DNA of 64,000 bases, taken from the NCBI RefSeq assembly GCF_964340395.1, contig NC_135569.1:15729519-15793518 (forward strand). Direction: 5' to 3'. Within the stretch, counting starts at the first letter, position 1; every line of letters starts with the position of its first letter. The position numbers and the translations under genes are program-made. Source of the DNA: Glandiceps talaboti (taxonomy: Eukaryota; Hemichordata; Enteropneusta; Spengelidae). Shown in pieces: positions 22,749 to 34,386 of this stretch. The notes under the pieces were generated by a model that was not told the DNA's origin, did no database searches, and was given only the letters and a program-made list of their open reading frames with translations.

Positions 22749-24540
22749 AAAAATTTATATAGCGCCAAATTCCAAAAAGTCAAATTGTTCAAAGGCGCTG
22801 GATTGTGTTCAATTTACACAGAATGCTCGCATAAACATGTGATGTTTCAGTCGTTTTTTGAAGATTTCCAGGCTTGTGGACTGGCGTATATCCCGTGGTA
22901 GGTCATTCCATAGCTTTGGAGCACAGATTGTAAAGGCGCGACCGCCATAGGTTTTTTTGTTAAATGTACGCTGGACTAACAGGCTTTTTTTTAGCTCATC
23001 GAAGGGAGCGTTGTGGTTTAAATTCCTCGATCAATTCTGAGATATATCCTGGGGCTTTATTGTTTTGAGCTTTGTAAGTCAGGAGAAGGATCTTAAATTC
23101 AATCCTGAAGTGGACAGGCAACCAATGTAGGTCACGTAGGGTTGGTGTGATATGAGTGAATTTCTTTGACCGAGTGACTATTCTGGCAGCTGTGTTCTGA
23201 GTACGTTGAAGCAGAGCAATAGAATTATCAGGGAGACCATAAAGGAGTGCATTTCCATAATCCAGCTTGGCTGACAAGATAGCATGGATAAGTGTTTGAC
23301 AGGCTTTGTTTGTAATGTATTTTCTAGTTGATCCAATTCGACGGAGATGGTTATAAATGGAACTGCATGTATTCTTGATATGGTGTGTCAGCATAAGTGT
23401 GTTGTCGAAAATATCTCCGATATTCCGTGCTGTCTTCGCAACAGGTACGGATGCTGATCCAATTTTAAGATGGTCTACTGGATCAGGCAATGTGTTGAAT
23501 TTGGAGCAAAGAATCTCTGTCTTTGAGTCATTTAGCTGCAACTTGCGTATTGATGAAACTGTAGGTTATGCTTGCGAATGAGTTTGCCCAGTGGAGAGAT
23601 GTATATTGTAAACAAAAGAGGGCCCAACACTGATCCTTGTGGTACCCCACAGGCAAGGTGTGGTGGTTTACTGTGGGTATATAGACCTCAAACCACTTTA
23701 AAGCCATACCAGTGATGCCAAGATTGGAAAGTCTGTTCAGTAATATGTTGTGGTCGATGGTATCAAAAGCAGCTGAAAGATCCAATAAGATAAGGAGGAC
23801 ATATTTACCAGAATCGATTGATAAACAAATGTCATCATGAATCTTAAGCAGGGCAGTCTCTGTACTGTGGTACTTTCTATATGCAGACTGGAGTGGTTCG
23901 AGATTGTTGATTGTTGGTCATAAGATGGTTGTTTACTTGAGTCGCCACTATCTTCTCAAGGACGTTAGAGAGAAATGGCAAATTAGAAACCGGTCGATAG
24001 TTCTTTAATATGTTACAGTCTAAGGATGGTTTCTTGAGTATCGGGATGACAATTGCAGCCTTGAGCGCATCTGGTATTATGCCATTTTCGACAGAGCTGT
24101 TAACAGACATCGTTATGAATTGAATGGAAGCAGTGGGTCAATGCAATCTTTCAATAATGAAGTTGGAAGAGGGTCAAGACAACACGACTTTGAAGGCATG
24201 TCAATGATGACTTTACGAATATGTTGAGTAGTTGATGGCATAAATGATGACACAGTTGATGTGGTATGGACTTCATAATCTGTGAGCTGAGTAGGTATAG
24301 TACTGGAATCAAGTCTATGACGTATATCTTCTATCTTGGTAATGAAGCATCGATTGAATCTTTCAGCAAGTTCTGGAATCGAGTTATGGCTTGGCAGTGG
24401 AGTTGACTTGTGAAACAGTTTTGAAGAAGAGTGACCTTTGATCATTGGCATTTTCCTCAATTATGTTGACATAGTAGTGGCATTTGGCTTGACGAATCAA
24501 TTTGTTGTGAATGTGACATTTCTCCTTAAACATCTGCTTA

Positions 24541-24752
24541 GGCTGCCTTCACAAAAACTTGTTAGGGGGGGGGTCGGGAGATTTTAGGGGGGGGACTTGC
24601 AAATATATGGGTAGTGTGTGTGTGTGTGGGGGGGGGGGGTACCTGAAAAAATTTTATGGGTTGTAGGGGGGGGGGGTACCTGAAAATAAATTGACATCAT
24701 GACTTTTCAAACATGGGAAAATAAGCTTTTAAAATGTTGGTCTTCCTTTTTC

Positions 24753-24805
<53 letters not shown>

Positions 24806-26808
24806 AAACAGCATCTACAAACAACAGTTGCTCACAAGTTAGTAAAATGAAAAACAAAAACAGTCAAATTTTAATTTTCTTTTAATAAACTGTTAATGTA
24901 ATGATAAATTGAAATGGGCGAATTGAGTTGTACAGATTGTTTTTTGTCTGAAAATACCAGTGTCTTTCATGTACACTACTATCTACTGAAATTTGGTTCA
25001 TTTAATGTGTGAAATTACCTTTACACTATACTGAAAATATTCTTTGTGACATGACTGTGTTTTGGTTTGTGGTTATCACAATGATATGTAACTTTTTCAT
25101 GTAAATTCTTACTAGTATTAAATGACAGACAAATATGACAGGCAACATGTTACATTTACAGCTCTTGGAAGTTAAAAAAAAGAGTTGGAAAAGGTTCATC
25201 TCAGCCTGCCATCAAAATGTAAAAGATGCATCTGCACTGAAACATACTTGACAAGTAACAAAAAATTCTGTTCAAGGTATTTTTTCATCCTATAGATATG
25301 ACTATAATTGTCAACATAAACTTTTAATAACACATTCTAAATATTTCCTAAAATTAGCATATAGGCAATGTCTGCTACATGTGAAACAGAAGACAATATC
25401 TCACAAGCTGAGTTAACAGAGAAAAATTAAAATAAGTTTTTTGCACATACTTTTCAACTTTGCATGAATATACTATTACTTGTAAATATAAAGATAAATA
25501 AATATAATTTGACATAACTCTCAATATAAAGTTACCCTAAAGATATATGGCAGGAATGAGGTAGTGAACCTGTATAGTAAAGGGTTAGTGTCAAGTAAAA
25601 ATGTTGAGAAACTTGAATTGAGCAAGAAACTGTGTGTCAAGAAAGAGATATTAAAGGGAGCAATCCTTCATTTAGAACAACAGAGAACACTTGCCTCTAT
25701 GAGGGAAAGAAAAAGAATGAAAGAAAGGGAGCAACGTGCTGAAAAAAAATTTGATGAATATGACTGGGATGCGCTTGTCAGAAACAGTGACATTTCCAAA
25801 TTGAAAGTGAAAGAATTTGATAAGTACTTTCCAACTATGAAATGCCAGCTGTGGCAGGAATGCACAAAATAGACAAAGCTGAGGCTGTAAGATGCCACTA
25901 TTATCAATCTAAAGAAAGTGAGAGTGATTTGTCATCTGATGACAGTGACAGTGAGAATGATGATACAGCTAGTTCCAACTCTGATGAAGTTGAAGGAGAA
26001 ATTGGGTCTGATGATGATGATGAAAATGCCATGTTTATATACACAAGATCTGGAAGGAGAGCTACCACTTGAAAATCAAAAATTTAAATAAACACATTCT
26101 GAGACTTTGTTTAAAATCCTGCATTCACCTTTGTAATCTAACGTCAAAACCAGTCCAATAATCAGTCCAATAATCAGGCTATTACCAGGTTCATTAAGAT
26201 ATACAATTACTATGATAATAGGGTCATCTTAATTATCATTACCACTAATATATATCACTTGATTCCTATTCTGTTAGATGACATGTGGCTGGCATTTTTG
26301 AGTCATACATTTATTTCCTTTTGACATTATATTGAACTAATCTACATCAACCAAGAACGGGATACATGGCAATGCATTTTATTAAGAGTTTTTTCAGTGT
26401 TATTTAGACCAGTTTGATTTCTTTTAGCACACATTTAGGAAACTGAACTGGAACAATACAGTATAAAACTCTCTTTATATAACATGTGCATCACAATTTT
26501 TGCAAATACAACTAAAATGACATTCAACTGTAACACTACTAGTATAATGTACTAATACAATATTGAACAGAAAACAAAGACTCAGTTGGTCTGCTGATCC
26601 TTTTACACGAGTTATTCAAAGTGTAATTCATTTACAAGTATATGTTGTTTTTTGGAGAGGCACTTGAAATATTTTGGGCTTTGGCAGGGGGGGGTACTTG
26701 AAAAAATTTGGAATATGGCGGGGGGGGGGTACTTGAAAAAAAATTAGGGTTTTACAAAAAATCTCCCGACCCCCCCCCCCCCCCCAACAAGTTTTTGTGA
26801 AAGCAGCC
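24541..26808 (+). mobile_element. 2.27-kb DNA transposon inside the LINE, TTA target duplication
   Basis: Ends GGCTGCCTTCACAAAAACTT and the reverse complement of GGCTGCTTTCACAAAAACTT, followed on both sides by G runs; flanked by TTA at 24538-24540 and 26809-26811. Removing it with one TTA restores the LINE reading KLEIHKQMFKEKCHIHNKL, which proves the insertion. A 3-bp TTA duplication and GG-starting TIRs fit PIF/Harbinger-type elements (inference). Includes a CAA microsatellite at 24752-24805. Confidence 0.85.
25564..26072 (+). pseudogene. Transposon-internal coding remnant: charged helix, SAP-like segment, acidic tail
   Basis: A 102-codon frame (25564-25872) has a Lys/Glu/Arg-rich helical stretch around SMRERKRMKEREQRAEKKF followed by YDWDALVRNSDISKLKVKEF. 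A second frame (25842-26072) overlaps it and carries MHKIDKAEAVRCHYYQS and an acidic Ser/Asp run ending in YTRSGRRATT and a stop. The two look like one gene broken by a single-base frameshift near 25830. The middle resembles SAP-type DNA-binding helices; no transposase catalytic domain was seen. The product is unknown. Confidence 0.5.
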
Positions 26809-27345
26809 TTATGAATCTCTAATTTTGTTGACCTCCACTTTCGCTCAGCTGATCTCCGAAGCTTTTTGTCTTGATCTACTTCAGGAGTATACCACTTTCC
26901 TTATGGGTGCATACTTGTCGTTAGTTCATTAATTATGCAAATGGACAATTAATTGACAGCACTAAATTTCATTAGGAACTCACATATCTCTGTATGACCA
27001 ATATCTGTGGCAAATTTCACCAAATTTGACAAAGCCCTTCTGTTAAAGTTAATTACTTTTAGTGCTTTTATATCTTTGTATGATCCATAGATGTAGCAAG
27101 TTTCATTGAATTTGGGGCAGCCGTTTTGCATGTATAGTGCCATTAATAAAAGTATTAATTATGCAAATTAGCATTAATTTTGCAAGCCACTCCCACCAAA
27201 AAACTAATCAGAGCTAAGTGACAGCATGGAAAAGCCACATAGTAAATTGAAGAACATTTGCTTCAGTACTTTTTGAGATACCAGTGGAACAAAATTTCTG
27301 CACAGACAGACAGACGGTCAGACATGGCCATTTTAATACCTCCCC

Positions 27346-27724
27346 TTAAATCCTCCCGTAAAATGCGAAAGAACTGAATTGATCAAAATATCAACTACAT
27401 TATATGCATAGAAGTCTATGGTAGAAGTTTCTGGTGGAACGTTTTTTTTTAATGAGGGATGGGTTCTATAATAATTTGCTAAAACTGAAAAACGTGGTCA
27501 AAAACATAAATACGTGTGATATTTGCCAACAGAGAAAATCAGTGGTTGTGCTACGTTATGCCATACAGAGGTCAAACCTCAATCTTCAGACCTAAGGCCT
27601 TATTTCTACGATTTAACCTTATTTCTGGTAAACCATACATATTCATACTCTTTGCTCACACAAGTTAATAGTAAAGAAAACTATGAGGGTATCATAAAAT
27701 TATATATACCGACATTACTTTTTT
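27346..27724 (-). other. Intron segment shared with copy A, between two inverted elements
   Basis: Paralogous to 11640-11990 at high identity. It shows that the elements on either side are insertions into the copied intron. Confidence 0.75.
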
Positions 27725-29459
27725 ATTACTTTTTTAGCTCCTGTGTGGGAGCTGATGTCGTGGCACTGTGTGTCTGTCTGACTGTTTTGTTCCACTGATA
27801 TCTCAAAACATACTGTAGCAAATGTTCTGCAAGTTACTATGTAACTGTAATGTAGAGCTATTAGCTTTTGGTGGGAGTGGCTTGCATAATTAATGTTAAT
27901 TTGCATAATTAATGATTTTATAAATGGGGCTATACATGCAGAACGGCTGCACCAAATTCACAGACACTTGATATAAAAGCACTAAAAGTCATTAGGCCAA
28001 AAAAAAAACCCCTGGTTCTGGTCATGTCTTTTTTCCAAAAACGGTGCGGCGACGCTAATTTTTTCCCCTTTCAATGTTAATGTATATACATCACACAGTA
28101 TTCAGTGTTCACACATCACATATAGTGTTCAGTCAGTGATCATGGGCCTGGGCCCTGAATTATTTTCTCTTTCTTCTGAGTCATTTCGGTTTGGTTGCAA
28201 AGCAACCACTGCAGGTTGGTTAGATGTCAGCTGCTCTCTCTCCTGTCAGCAAATCATGACCACAGCCACAATAATTACAGATTGCTGGAAACACAGAAGA
28301 TGAGAAATATGGAATCTCAACTGGAGATGTGCATTGCAGATCATGTCGAACATAGACTGTGCTGATAATGTTATAATCCCATCCGAGGTTCTGTCCCTGC
28401 AACCATCGTATTATATCATTGTGCAGCTTAAAACGTACGTTTGGTCGGTCAGGCTGTCATTGTTTTGGCCATGTTTTTTTCTAGCACCACTCATCAACAG
28501 TTGAAATGTATTCTGCACTGGTACTGGTCTCGACTCTTTCTGATCCTCACCAGTTAAATTAAAGGTGTAAACTTTCCAAACTCGATGACCGCAGAAATTG
28601 TCACTGATAGTGATAATGGTATCGTCTGAAACTGGCCGGTGATTGAAGTACTCGCGCTACTTTCCACGGGAAAGTCAGCATACACTGGCTCCAGTACAAA
28701 TCTATCTCCAGTATTCACAAAGCTCTGCTCAAGTCAAGGAGCAGCCTTAGTAAGGACGTTGACAACACTGAAAAGGCCGATCTTTGATCCGAACATAATC
28801 TGAACTGAGATTAGCATGTCAATAGGTACATGATGAATTAGGTATGACAGCCATTTTGGGTGATACTTGTACCCTGCAATATTAAACATTCCCTAACACT
28901 TGTGCGCGATGTGTGTGCATTCCACTCCATGAGTGATGAACTGTGGGTAGAATGTTATGAGAAAGGGGTATGAAGCCCGCCACCAGTGGCCATTTTCAAT
29001 TTTTGAACAAGCTCAAAATGCTAGCTTGCCGGAAGCGCTGGTGTTGAAGTGACGCGCCTGCTGACCAGAACCACTTCTTCTTCTTTTTTGGCCTTAACTG
29101 TGTCTTGTTAATTAAGGACTAATTTGTATTATTAATGAATGTTTGTAACTCAGATTATGCGTCCAGAAGGGCTTTATCAAATTTAATGAAACTTGCCACA
29201 GATATTGAATTGATCATACAGAGATATGATAGTTCTTAATGAAATTTAATGCTGTCAAGTAATTGCTCATTTGCATAATTAATGAACTTTGGCAATTAGG
29301 GCCTAAGTTGTACTAAGAAAGACTGCAGCAAATTTGATGAAACTTGCTAAAGATATTGACCGAGCAAAGATACGATGGTATCGAGTCAATTAATTGCTAA
29401 TTTGCATATTTGATGAAATTTTGTTTGCAATAAGGGATATATATCTCTGAACGGGAGCA
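27725..29459 (-). mobile_element. DNA element, right member of the inverted pair, split by a 1.1-kb element
   Basis: It ends at 29459 with the inverted 25-bp terminus of 22495. Its body reads, in reverse, as the left member does, including GCTTTTGGTGGGAGTGGCTTG and two ~150-bp subrepeats around AAACTTGC-A-AGATATTGA (near 29189 and 29340). About 630 bp without the insertion at 27995-29093. Confidence 0.78.
27995..29093 (-). mobile_element. 1.1-kb DNA element, TIR GGCCAAAAAA, TTA target duplication
   Basis: Starts GGCCAAAAAAA with CTGGTTCTGGTCA just inside; ends with the inverted counterpart; flanked by TTA at 27992-27994 and 29094-29096. The minus strand contains broken coding pieces (NHRPVSDDTIITISDNFC, ESRPVPVQNTFQLLMSG, IIRWLQGQNLGWDYNI, FPAICNYCGCGHDLL) that I do not recognise as a known transposase. 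The TTA duplication and GGCC ends are compatible with PIF/Harbinger-type elements. Confidence 0.75.
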
Positions 29460-29625
29460 TTTTCTCTGGTTATATTTTACTGTACATAGTAACAATTATT
29501 TCTGCAATACTTTTATTGCAATATTGTCCTACCTGATATACCATTCTTGCATATCTAGTGTTAAAAGTTGAACAACACAGAATTCATATTAGTGTTACAC
29601 ATCTATCAGTAAATTGTTAACTCAC

Positions 29626-29874
29626 CTTCAGCTGGCGGCCGTGCAATGATGACATTAAACGTACAAGATGCTGTGTTCCCTGATAAATCAGTTGCAGTCA
29701 CAGTAACAATGTGAGTGCCTACAGAAAACGGCATATTGCTGGTTTGGTCTACATATAGCTGTAACAACCCGACGTTGTCATTAGCAACGGGGTCATCCCA
29801 TGTCACCCTTTCTTCGGTCTTTGTCGTTGTTTTGTGTATATCGGGAGGACATGTTACGGTTGGTGGATATTCAT
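29626..29874 (-). CDS. Exon 24: HYR domain 2, copy B
   Basis: Acceptor AG at 29876-29875, donor GTGAGT at 29625-29620. It reads DEYPPTVTCPPDIHKTTTK, VTWDDPVANDNVG and then VTATDLSGNTASCTFNVII, a textbook HYR domain. Phase 1-1, two codons shorter than exon 29. The acceptor (CTAAAG) is weaker than the CTATAG of its paralogue. Confidence 0.9.
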
Positions 29875-31067
29875 CTTTAGAAAAAATATTATGTAAATTC
29901 ATGAAGATTAATTTGTATTAGTATGAGAAAAATACAAACGTATATGGGTATTGATTTTTAATATAGATAATAAATTAATATAATATAACCAAAGATGAGA
30001 TGGTGGTTAGATGTGCAGTCCTAGTAAGTAATGTCACTTTTTACACGAATTATGTTTAAAAATGAACATGACGTGGGTCTGTGTTCCATAAAATTAATCT
30101 GATGTATAAATATACTTACATGACTTAATATTATATAATATTCTCCATTAGTAACAACTTGTTTTCAAAATGATGTATACCATGAAAATTAAAGAAATGT
30201 AAAGATACAATAATGACTTAGTTCCAGCCTCATCAAATACAAAGAAAATGACAGGAACACGGTGTAACCACTCCAGAAATTGGATCAAGTTTTCGTATAA
30301 TTTTTAGACGCCATGTTTTACATGACATGTGTTGGAATATCCCAAACTATCATGTAAAGGAACTGATTAATTTATTTGAATAAGGTAACATTCCAGTCAG
30401 GCTTCTACAGAGTTTTACCGACCTGGTGAACGTACGTGTTAAAGGATAGTCAAATATTACACTGTAGAAACTATATATTCAGTTAAAGTTGATGATAAAT
30501 ATTTTAACAACGATTAAACCTGAACTTGCTGTAACTGGGACACTTTTTCATCAAACAACCAAAAATATATTCACTGTCAATTATTTATAAAAGACGTATG
30601 TGTCAATCAGTGGTCAATATTATCCATAGGTAGTGTTTAAAAGCTCAGTTTTGAATCTGTCACCATGTTAAAACTGCACTAGTTTGTAACTGTATCATAT
30701 TTCGATTAACCACAATTTAGAAATGGTTAAAATACTAATAATTAGGGATTGTACATGTGTAAGCAATGGTCAATCTTATCCGAAAAAGAGAAGTCACTAC
30801 AGGTTGCGCTTGTAGTCGCCGTTGAAGGCGTTCAAGTTTTGGGTGCGGACTCAAAAATCAAGTTGATTTGTTTAATATACCATATCATATATACAGCTTC
30901 AAAAATATGTTCACTCACAGGTGATTGAATGCTATTCAGTGTGTACGATATTACAAGAAAGTTATTGTATCTAACAAAACATTTTCAAAAACAACGTCCC
31001 AGTTGCAGCTACTTTAGCTTGAAACTACAACATATCAATAATTAGTCTTGATGCCAACGAGGTTTTT
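29875..31067 (-). other. Intron between exons 23 and 24, shared with copy A
   Basis: Paralogous to 13200-14911 except that the LINE tail and AAT array of copy A are absent. No coding. Confidence 0.75.
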
Positions 31068-32699
31068 GTGAGTTGGGGTGCAAATGGTAACGATAATGTA
31101 GAGGTACTAGACTATGTGAGTGGAGGTGTAAATGGTAATGATACCGTATAGGAACTAGACTGTGTGTGGGGGTGTAAATGGTAAAGATACTGTATAGGAA
31201 CTAGACTATGTGAGTGCAGGTGTAAATGGTAAGGATACTGTAGAGGAACTAGACTATGTGAGTGGAGGTGTAAATGGTAACGATACCGTATAGGAACTAG
31301 ACTATGTGAGTGGAGGTGTAAATGGTAATAATACCGTATAGGAACTAGACTATGTGAGTGGAGGTGTAAATGGTAACGATACTGTACAGGAACTAGATTA
31401 TGTGAGTGGAGGTGTAAATGGTAATGATACTGTATAGGAACTAGACTATGTGAGTGCAGGTGTAAATGGTAATGATACTGTATAGGAACTAGACTAGTGA
31501 GTGGAGGTGTAAATGGTAATGATACTGTATAGGAACTAGACTAGTGAGTGGAGGTGTAAATGGTAATGATACTGTACAGGAACTAGATTATGTGAGTGGA
31601 GGTGTAAATGGTAACGATACCGTATAGGAACTAGACTATGTGAGTGGAGGTGTAAATGGTAATGATACTGTATAGGAACTAGACTATGTGAGTGGAGGTG
31701 TAAATGATAACGATACTGTAGAGGAACTACATGTAGACTATGTGAGTGGAGGTGTAAATGGTAAGGATACTGTATAGGAGCAAGACTATGTGAGTGGAGG
31801 TGTAAATGGTAATGATACTGTATAGGAACTAGACTATGTGAGTGGAGGTGTAAATGGTAATGATACTGTATAGGAACTAGAATATGTGAGTGAAGGTGTA
31901 AATGGTAATGATACTGTATAGGAACTAGACTATGTGAGTGGAGGTGTAAATGGTAATGATACTGTATAGGAACTAGACTATGTGAGTGGAGCTGTAAATG
32001 GTAATGATACTGTATAGGAACTAGACTATGTAAGTGGAGGTGTAAATGGTAACGATACTGTATAGGGACTAGACTATGTGGGTGGCGGTGTAAATGGTAA
32101 TGATACTGTATAGAAACTAGACTATGTGAGTGGAGGTGTAAATGGTAATGATACTGTATAGGAACTAGACTATGTGAGTGGAGGTGTAAATGGTAATGAT
32201 ACTGTATAGGAACTAGACTATGTAAGTGGAGGTGTAAATGGTAACGATACTGTATAGAAACTAGACTATGTGAGTGGAGGTGTAAATGGTAACGATACTG
32301 TATAGGAACTAGACTATGTGAGTGGAGGTGTAAATGGTAATGATACTGTATAGGAACTAGACTATGTAAGTGGAGGTGTAAATGGTAACGATACTGTATA
32401 GGGACTAGACTATGTGGGTGGCGGTGTAAATGGTAATGATACTGTATAGAAACTAGACTATGTGAGTGGAGGTGTAAATGGTAATGATACTGTATAGGAA
32501 CTAGACTATGTAAGTGGAGGTGTAAATGGTAACGATACCGTATAGGGACTAGGTTATGTGAGTGGAGGTGTAAATGGTAACGATACCGTATAGGGACTAG
32601 ACTATGTGAGTGGAGGTGTAAATGGTAATGATACTGTATAGAAACTAGACTATGTGAGTGGAGGTGTAAATTTTAATGATACTGTATAGGAACTAGACT
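31068..32699. repeat. 48-bp minisatellite, copy B (~34 units)
   Basis: Same unit and same position relative to the exon donor as the copy A array, but almost exactly twice as long. Higher-order blocks of several units recur (around 32000-32160, 32220-32290 and 32360-32510), pointing to multi-unit duplication. Confidence 0.95.
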
Positions 32700-32738
32700 A
32701 ATAAATCAATATTATACAATGACCCAGGTGATACGTAC

Positions 32739-33002
32739 CGACTACTTTGATGGTGAAGGAGCAGAATGCTGTATTTCCATTCGACTCAGCTGATACGGAT
32801 ACATGAATGCCTTGTTTAGTATTCTCTGTCCATTCCAACGTTCCGGGAATACTAACAACTGTATCTGAGATACTGTGGGTAATCGGCTGTCCCATGCTGT
32901 CGACTGCTTGTATCGGTATGTTATGGATATAGGCTAAGTTTGAATTTTCAGATACCTTAAATTCAAATGTTTCTCCTTCCGGACAGTCTGTAAATGATGG
33001 AC
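32739..33002 (-). CDS. Exon 23: HYR-type domain 1, copy B
   Basis: Acceptor AG at 33004-33003, donor GTACGT at 32738-32733. It reads GPSFTDCPEGETFEFKVSEN and ends SNGNTAFCSFTIKVVG. The two cysteines and the closing GN-A-C-F-I-V pattern are those of the HYR immunoglobulin-like fold, though the first strand is divergent. Paralogue of exon 28 with three extra codons near TKQGIHV. A 48-bp minisatellite begins about 40 nt past the donor. Confidence 0.82.
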
Positions 33003-33016
33003 CTGGATAGAAAAAG

Positions 33017-33053
<37 letters not shown>

Positions 33054-34341
33054 GAACATGAACAGCTTATCATCACCACTGACCAAAGTGTTCACGATAC
33101 TGCAATTATGCATATGCTAAAACCTTTAAAATCTTTTATTAATGCAATTGTTTTAGACTATCCTGGCAATAATTTCACATGTTTAGAAGAGAATATGACC
33201 TAAAATTATCAATTAATCTTTATACATAGGGGGGGGGGTTAGAATGTTTACGAAAGGTTTAACAAAATTAATATGACAATAAAAGGTTGATGCATCTAAT
33301 TGTTGGTTGACTGCATGGATGACCTCTGGGGGGGATGAGGTAGTTCTAGGGGTTCTCCCCTAGCAGATCTGGAGGTTTTTGGCTCTATTAAGACAATTTT
33401 TAGGTTATTCATAACCTTTAAGGTAATATTTCACAGCTTCAAGAAGCTAAAGTTAATGGAAGCTTGATTATAATAACATTGATATAATAGTGCAATTACT
33501 ATTGCAGAACTAGATATAGTAAAGTCACTGGTATGTTAGAGAACTCTAGGTGGTCATACCTATAATGTATACTAGAAAGTGGAATCTGACGAGATGTGAT
33601 AATTTGTAGTGTCGATAACATGTAGTATCCTTGCTAGATTGTTTCACGTGCCATGCGCTATAAATTGGTCCAGGACTTGGTTTCCCATTACCCATCCACA
33701 ACTTAAAAGCATTTATTGAATTGTCGTGCGCTTCCTTCACGTAACCATTCCAGCCAGGAACCGAGGGTACATAGTTGCCATTTCTATTGTTAAAATATGC
33801 CGTTGATGCATTTGATAAAGCTTGGGTAATGTCACGATAGAACAGATTGATACTATCCTTGTGATGACAAGAATCACAATGACAATTACGGCACAACAAA
33901 GCATGAGATGGAATGGTAATCCATCTCTTTGACTTTATTCCATTGTACTCGATTACAAGCCGATTTATTGTTGGTATCCGTAACCCCTGTTACTATCTAG
34001 AGATGGGAGATAGTAGTAACGGTGATTGACAAACGAAGGGGATCTGAGTATTAAAGAATATAGGTAAGAAACAAGGACAAGAACAAATACCACAGTTCAG
34101 ACAAGGTCATGGCATTGTAGGAATGGGATTTTTCTTCCACCACAAGCCAAAACACAATAACCTCCCCTCATCCATTTTTTTTGTAAAACAGGATGACCTC
34201 CCTCCCCTACTGCCAATTTCAAAAACTGGATAACCCCACTAGTTTGTCGTCTCCCCCCCCCCCGGCCGAAGAAACCGACTGTTCCCTAAGGATGACTTTT
34301 TAAACATTAAATCTATAAAAAATCTTATAATAAACACTTAC
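33003..34341 (-). other. Intron between exons 22 and 23
   Basis: CAA repeats at 33015-33052, a ~240-bp-family repeat at 33220-33430, the LINE fragment at 33546-33899, and sequence shared with 17160-17540 after that. Confidence 0.65.
33546..33899 (-). mobile_element. LINE fragment from the linker between endonuclease and RT
   Basis: An open frame of about 117 codons reads HKDSINLFYRDITQALSNAS, then VPGWNGYVKEAHDNSINAF and KLWMGNGKPSPGPIYSAW. The PGWN-VK--H--A--AF-LW---G-P--GP pattern is typical of the segment before the RT in several non-LTR retrotransposons of aquatic animals. A shortened copy at 17100-17160 in the duplicated intron shows that the insertion predates the tandem duplication. 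Confidence 0.72.
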
Positions 34342-34386
34342 CCGCTATTGTTGTACTGAGAACACTTCGCAGAGTAGATGTCAAAC
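34342..34386 (-). CDS. Exon 22: 45-nt vestige of the Thr/Ser-rich mucin exon (copy B)
   Basis: Acceptor AG at 34388-34387, donor GTAAGT at 34341-34336. It encodes LTSTLRSVLSTTIAG. Both ends match the 723-nt mucin-like exon at 17551-18273, but the middle 678 nt are missing. Phase 1-1, so the protein stays in frame with HYR exon 23. It may be a deletion product of a full mucin exon, or the ancestral short form from which the other copy expanded. Confidence 0.72.

Larger units (their letters stand above)
22659..26922 (-). mobile_element. Degenerate CR1/L2-like LINE, nested, with ATG tail
   Basis: Target duplications AGTTCAT at 22652-22658 and 26923-26929. Minus-strand pieces in order: KWYTPEVDQDKKLRRSAERK upstream, SKSCCLDPLPTSLLKDCID, LKNYRPVSNLPFLSNVLEKI, DLSAAFDTIDHNILLNRL, and the C-terminal HWLPVHFRIEFKILLLTYKA. 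Frameshifts separate them. The polymerase core reads HQYA and then jumps into a region far downstream, so the Asp pair of the YADD box is deleted. A GGCGCTATATAAA string and an ATG array (22659-22748) form the 3' tail. A 2.3-kb DNA element interrupts it. Confidence 0.85.
22495..27345 (+). mobile_element. ~590-bp DNA element (left member of an inverted pair), split by a nested LINE
   Basis: The outer end (22495-22519, TGCTCCCGTTCAGAGATAT...) is an exact 25-bp inverted match to 29435-29459. Its body is rich in AATTAATGAA/ATGCAAAT strings. A LINE with 7-bp target duplications interrupts it at 22659-26922, and the body resumes at 26930 to about 27345. Net length is near that of its inverted partner. 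No coding of its own. Confidence 0.78.
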
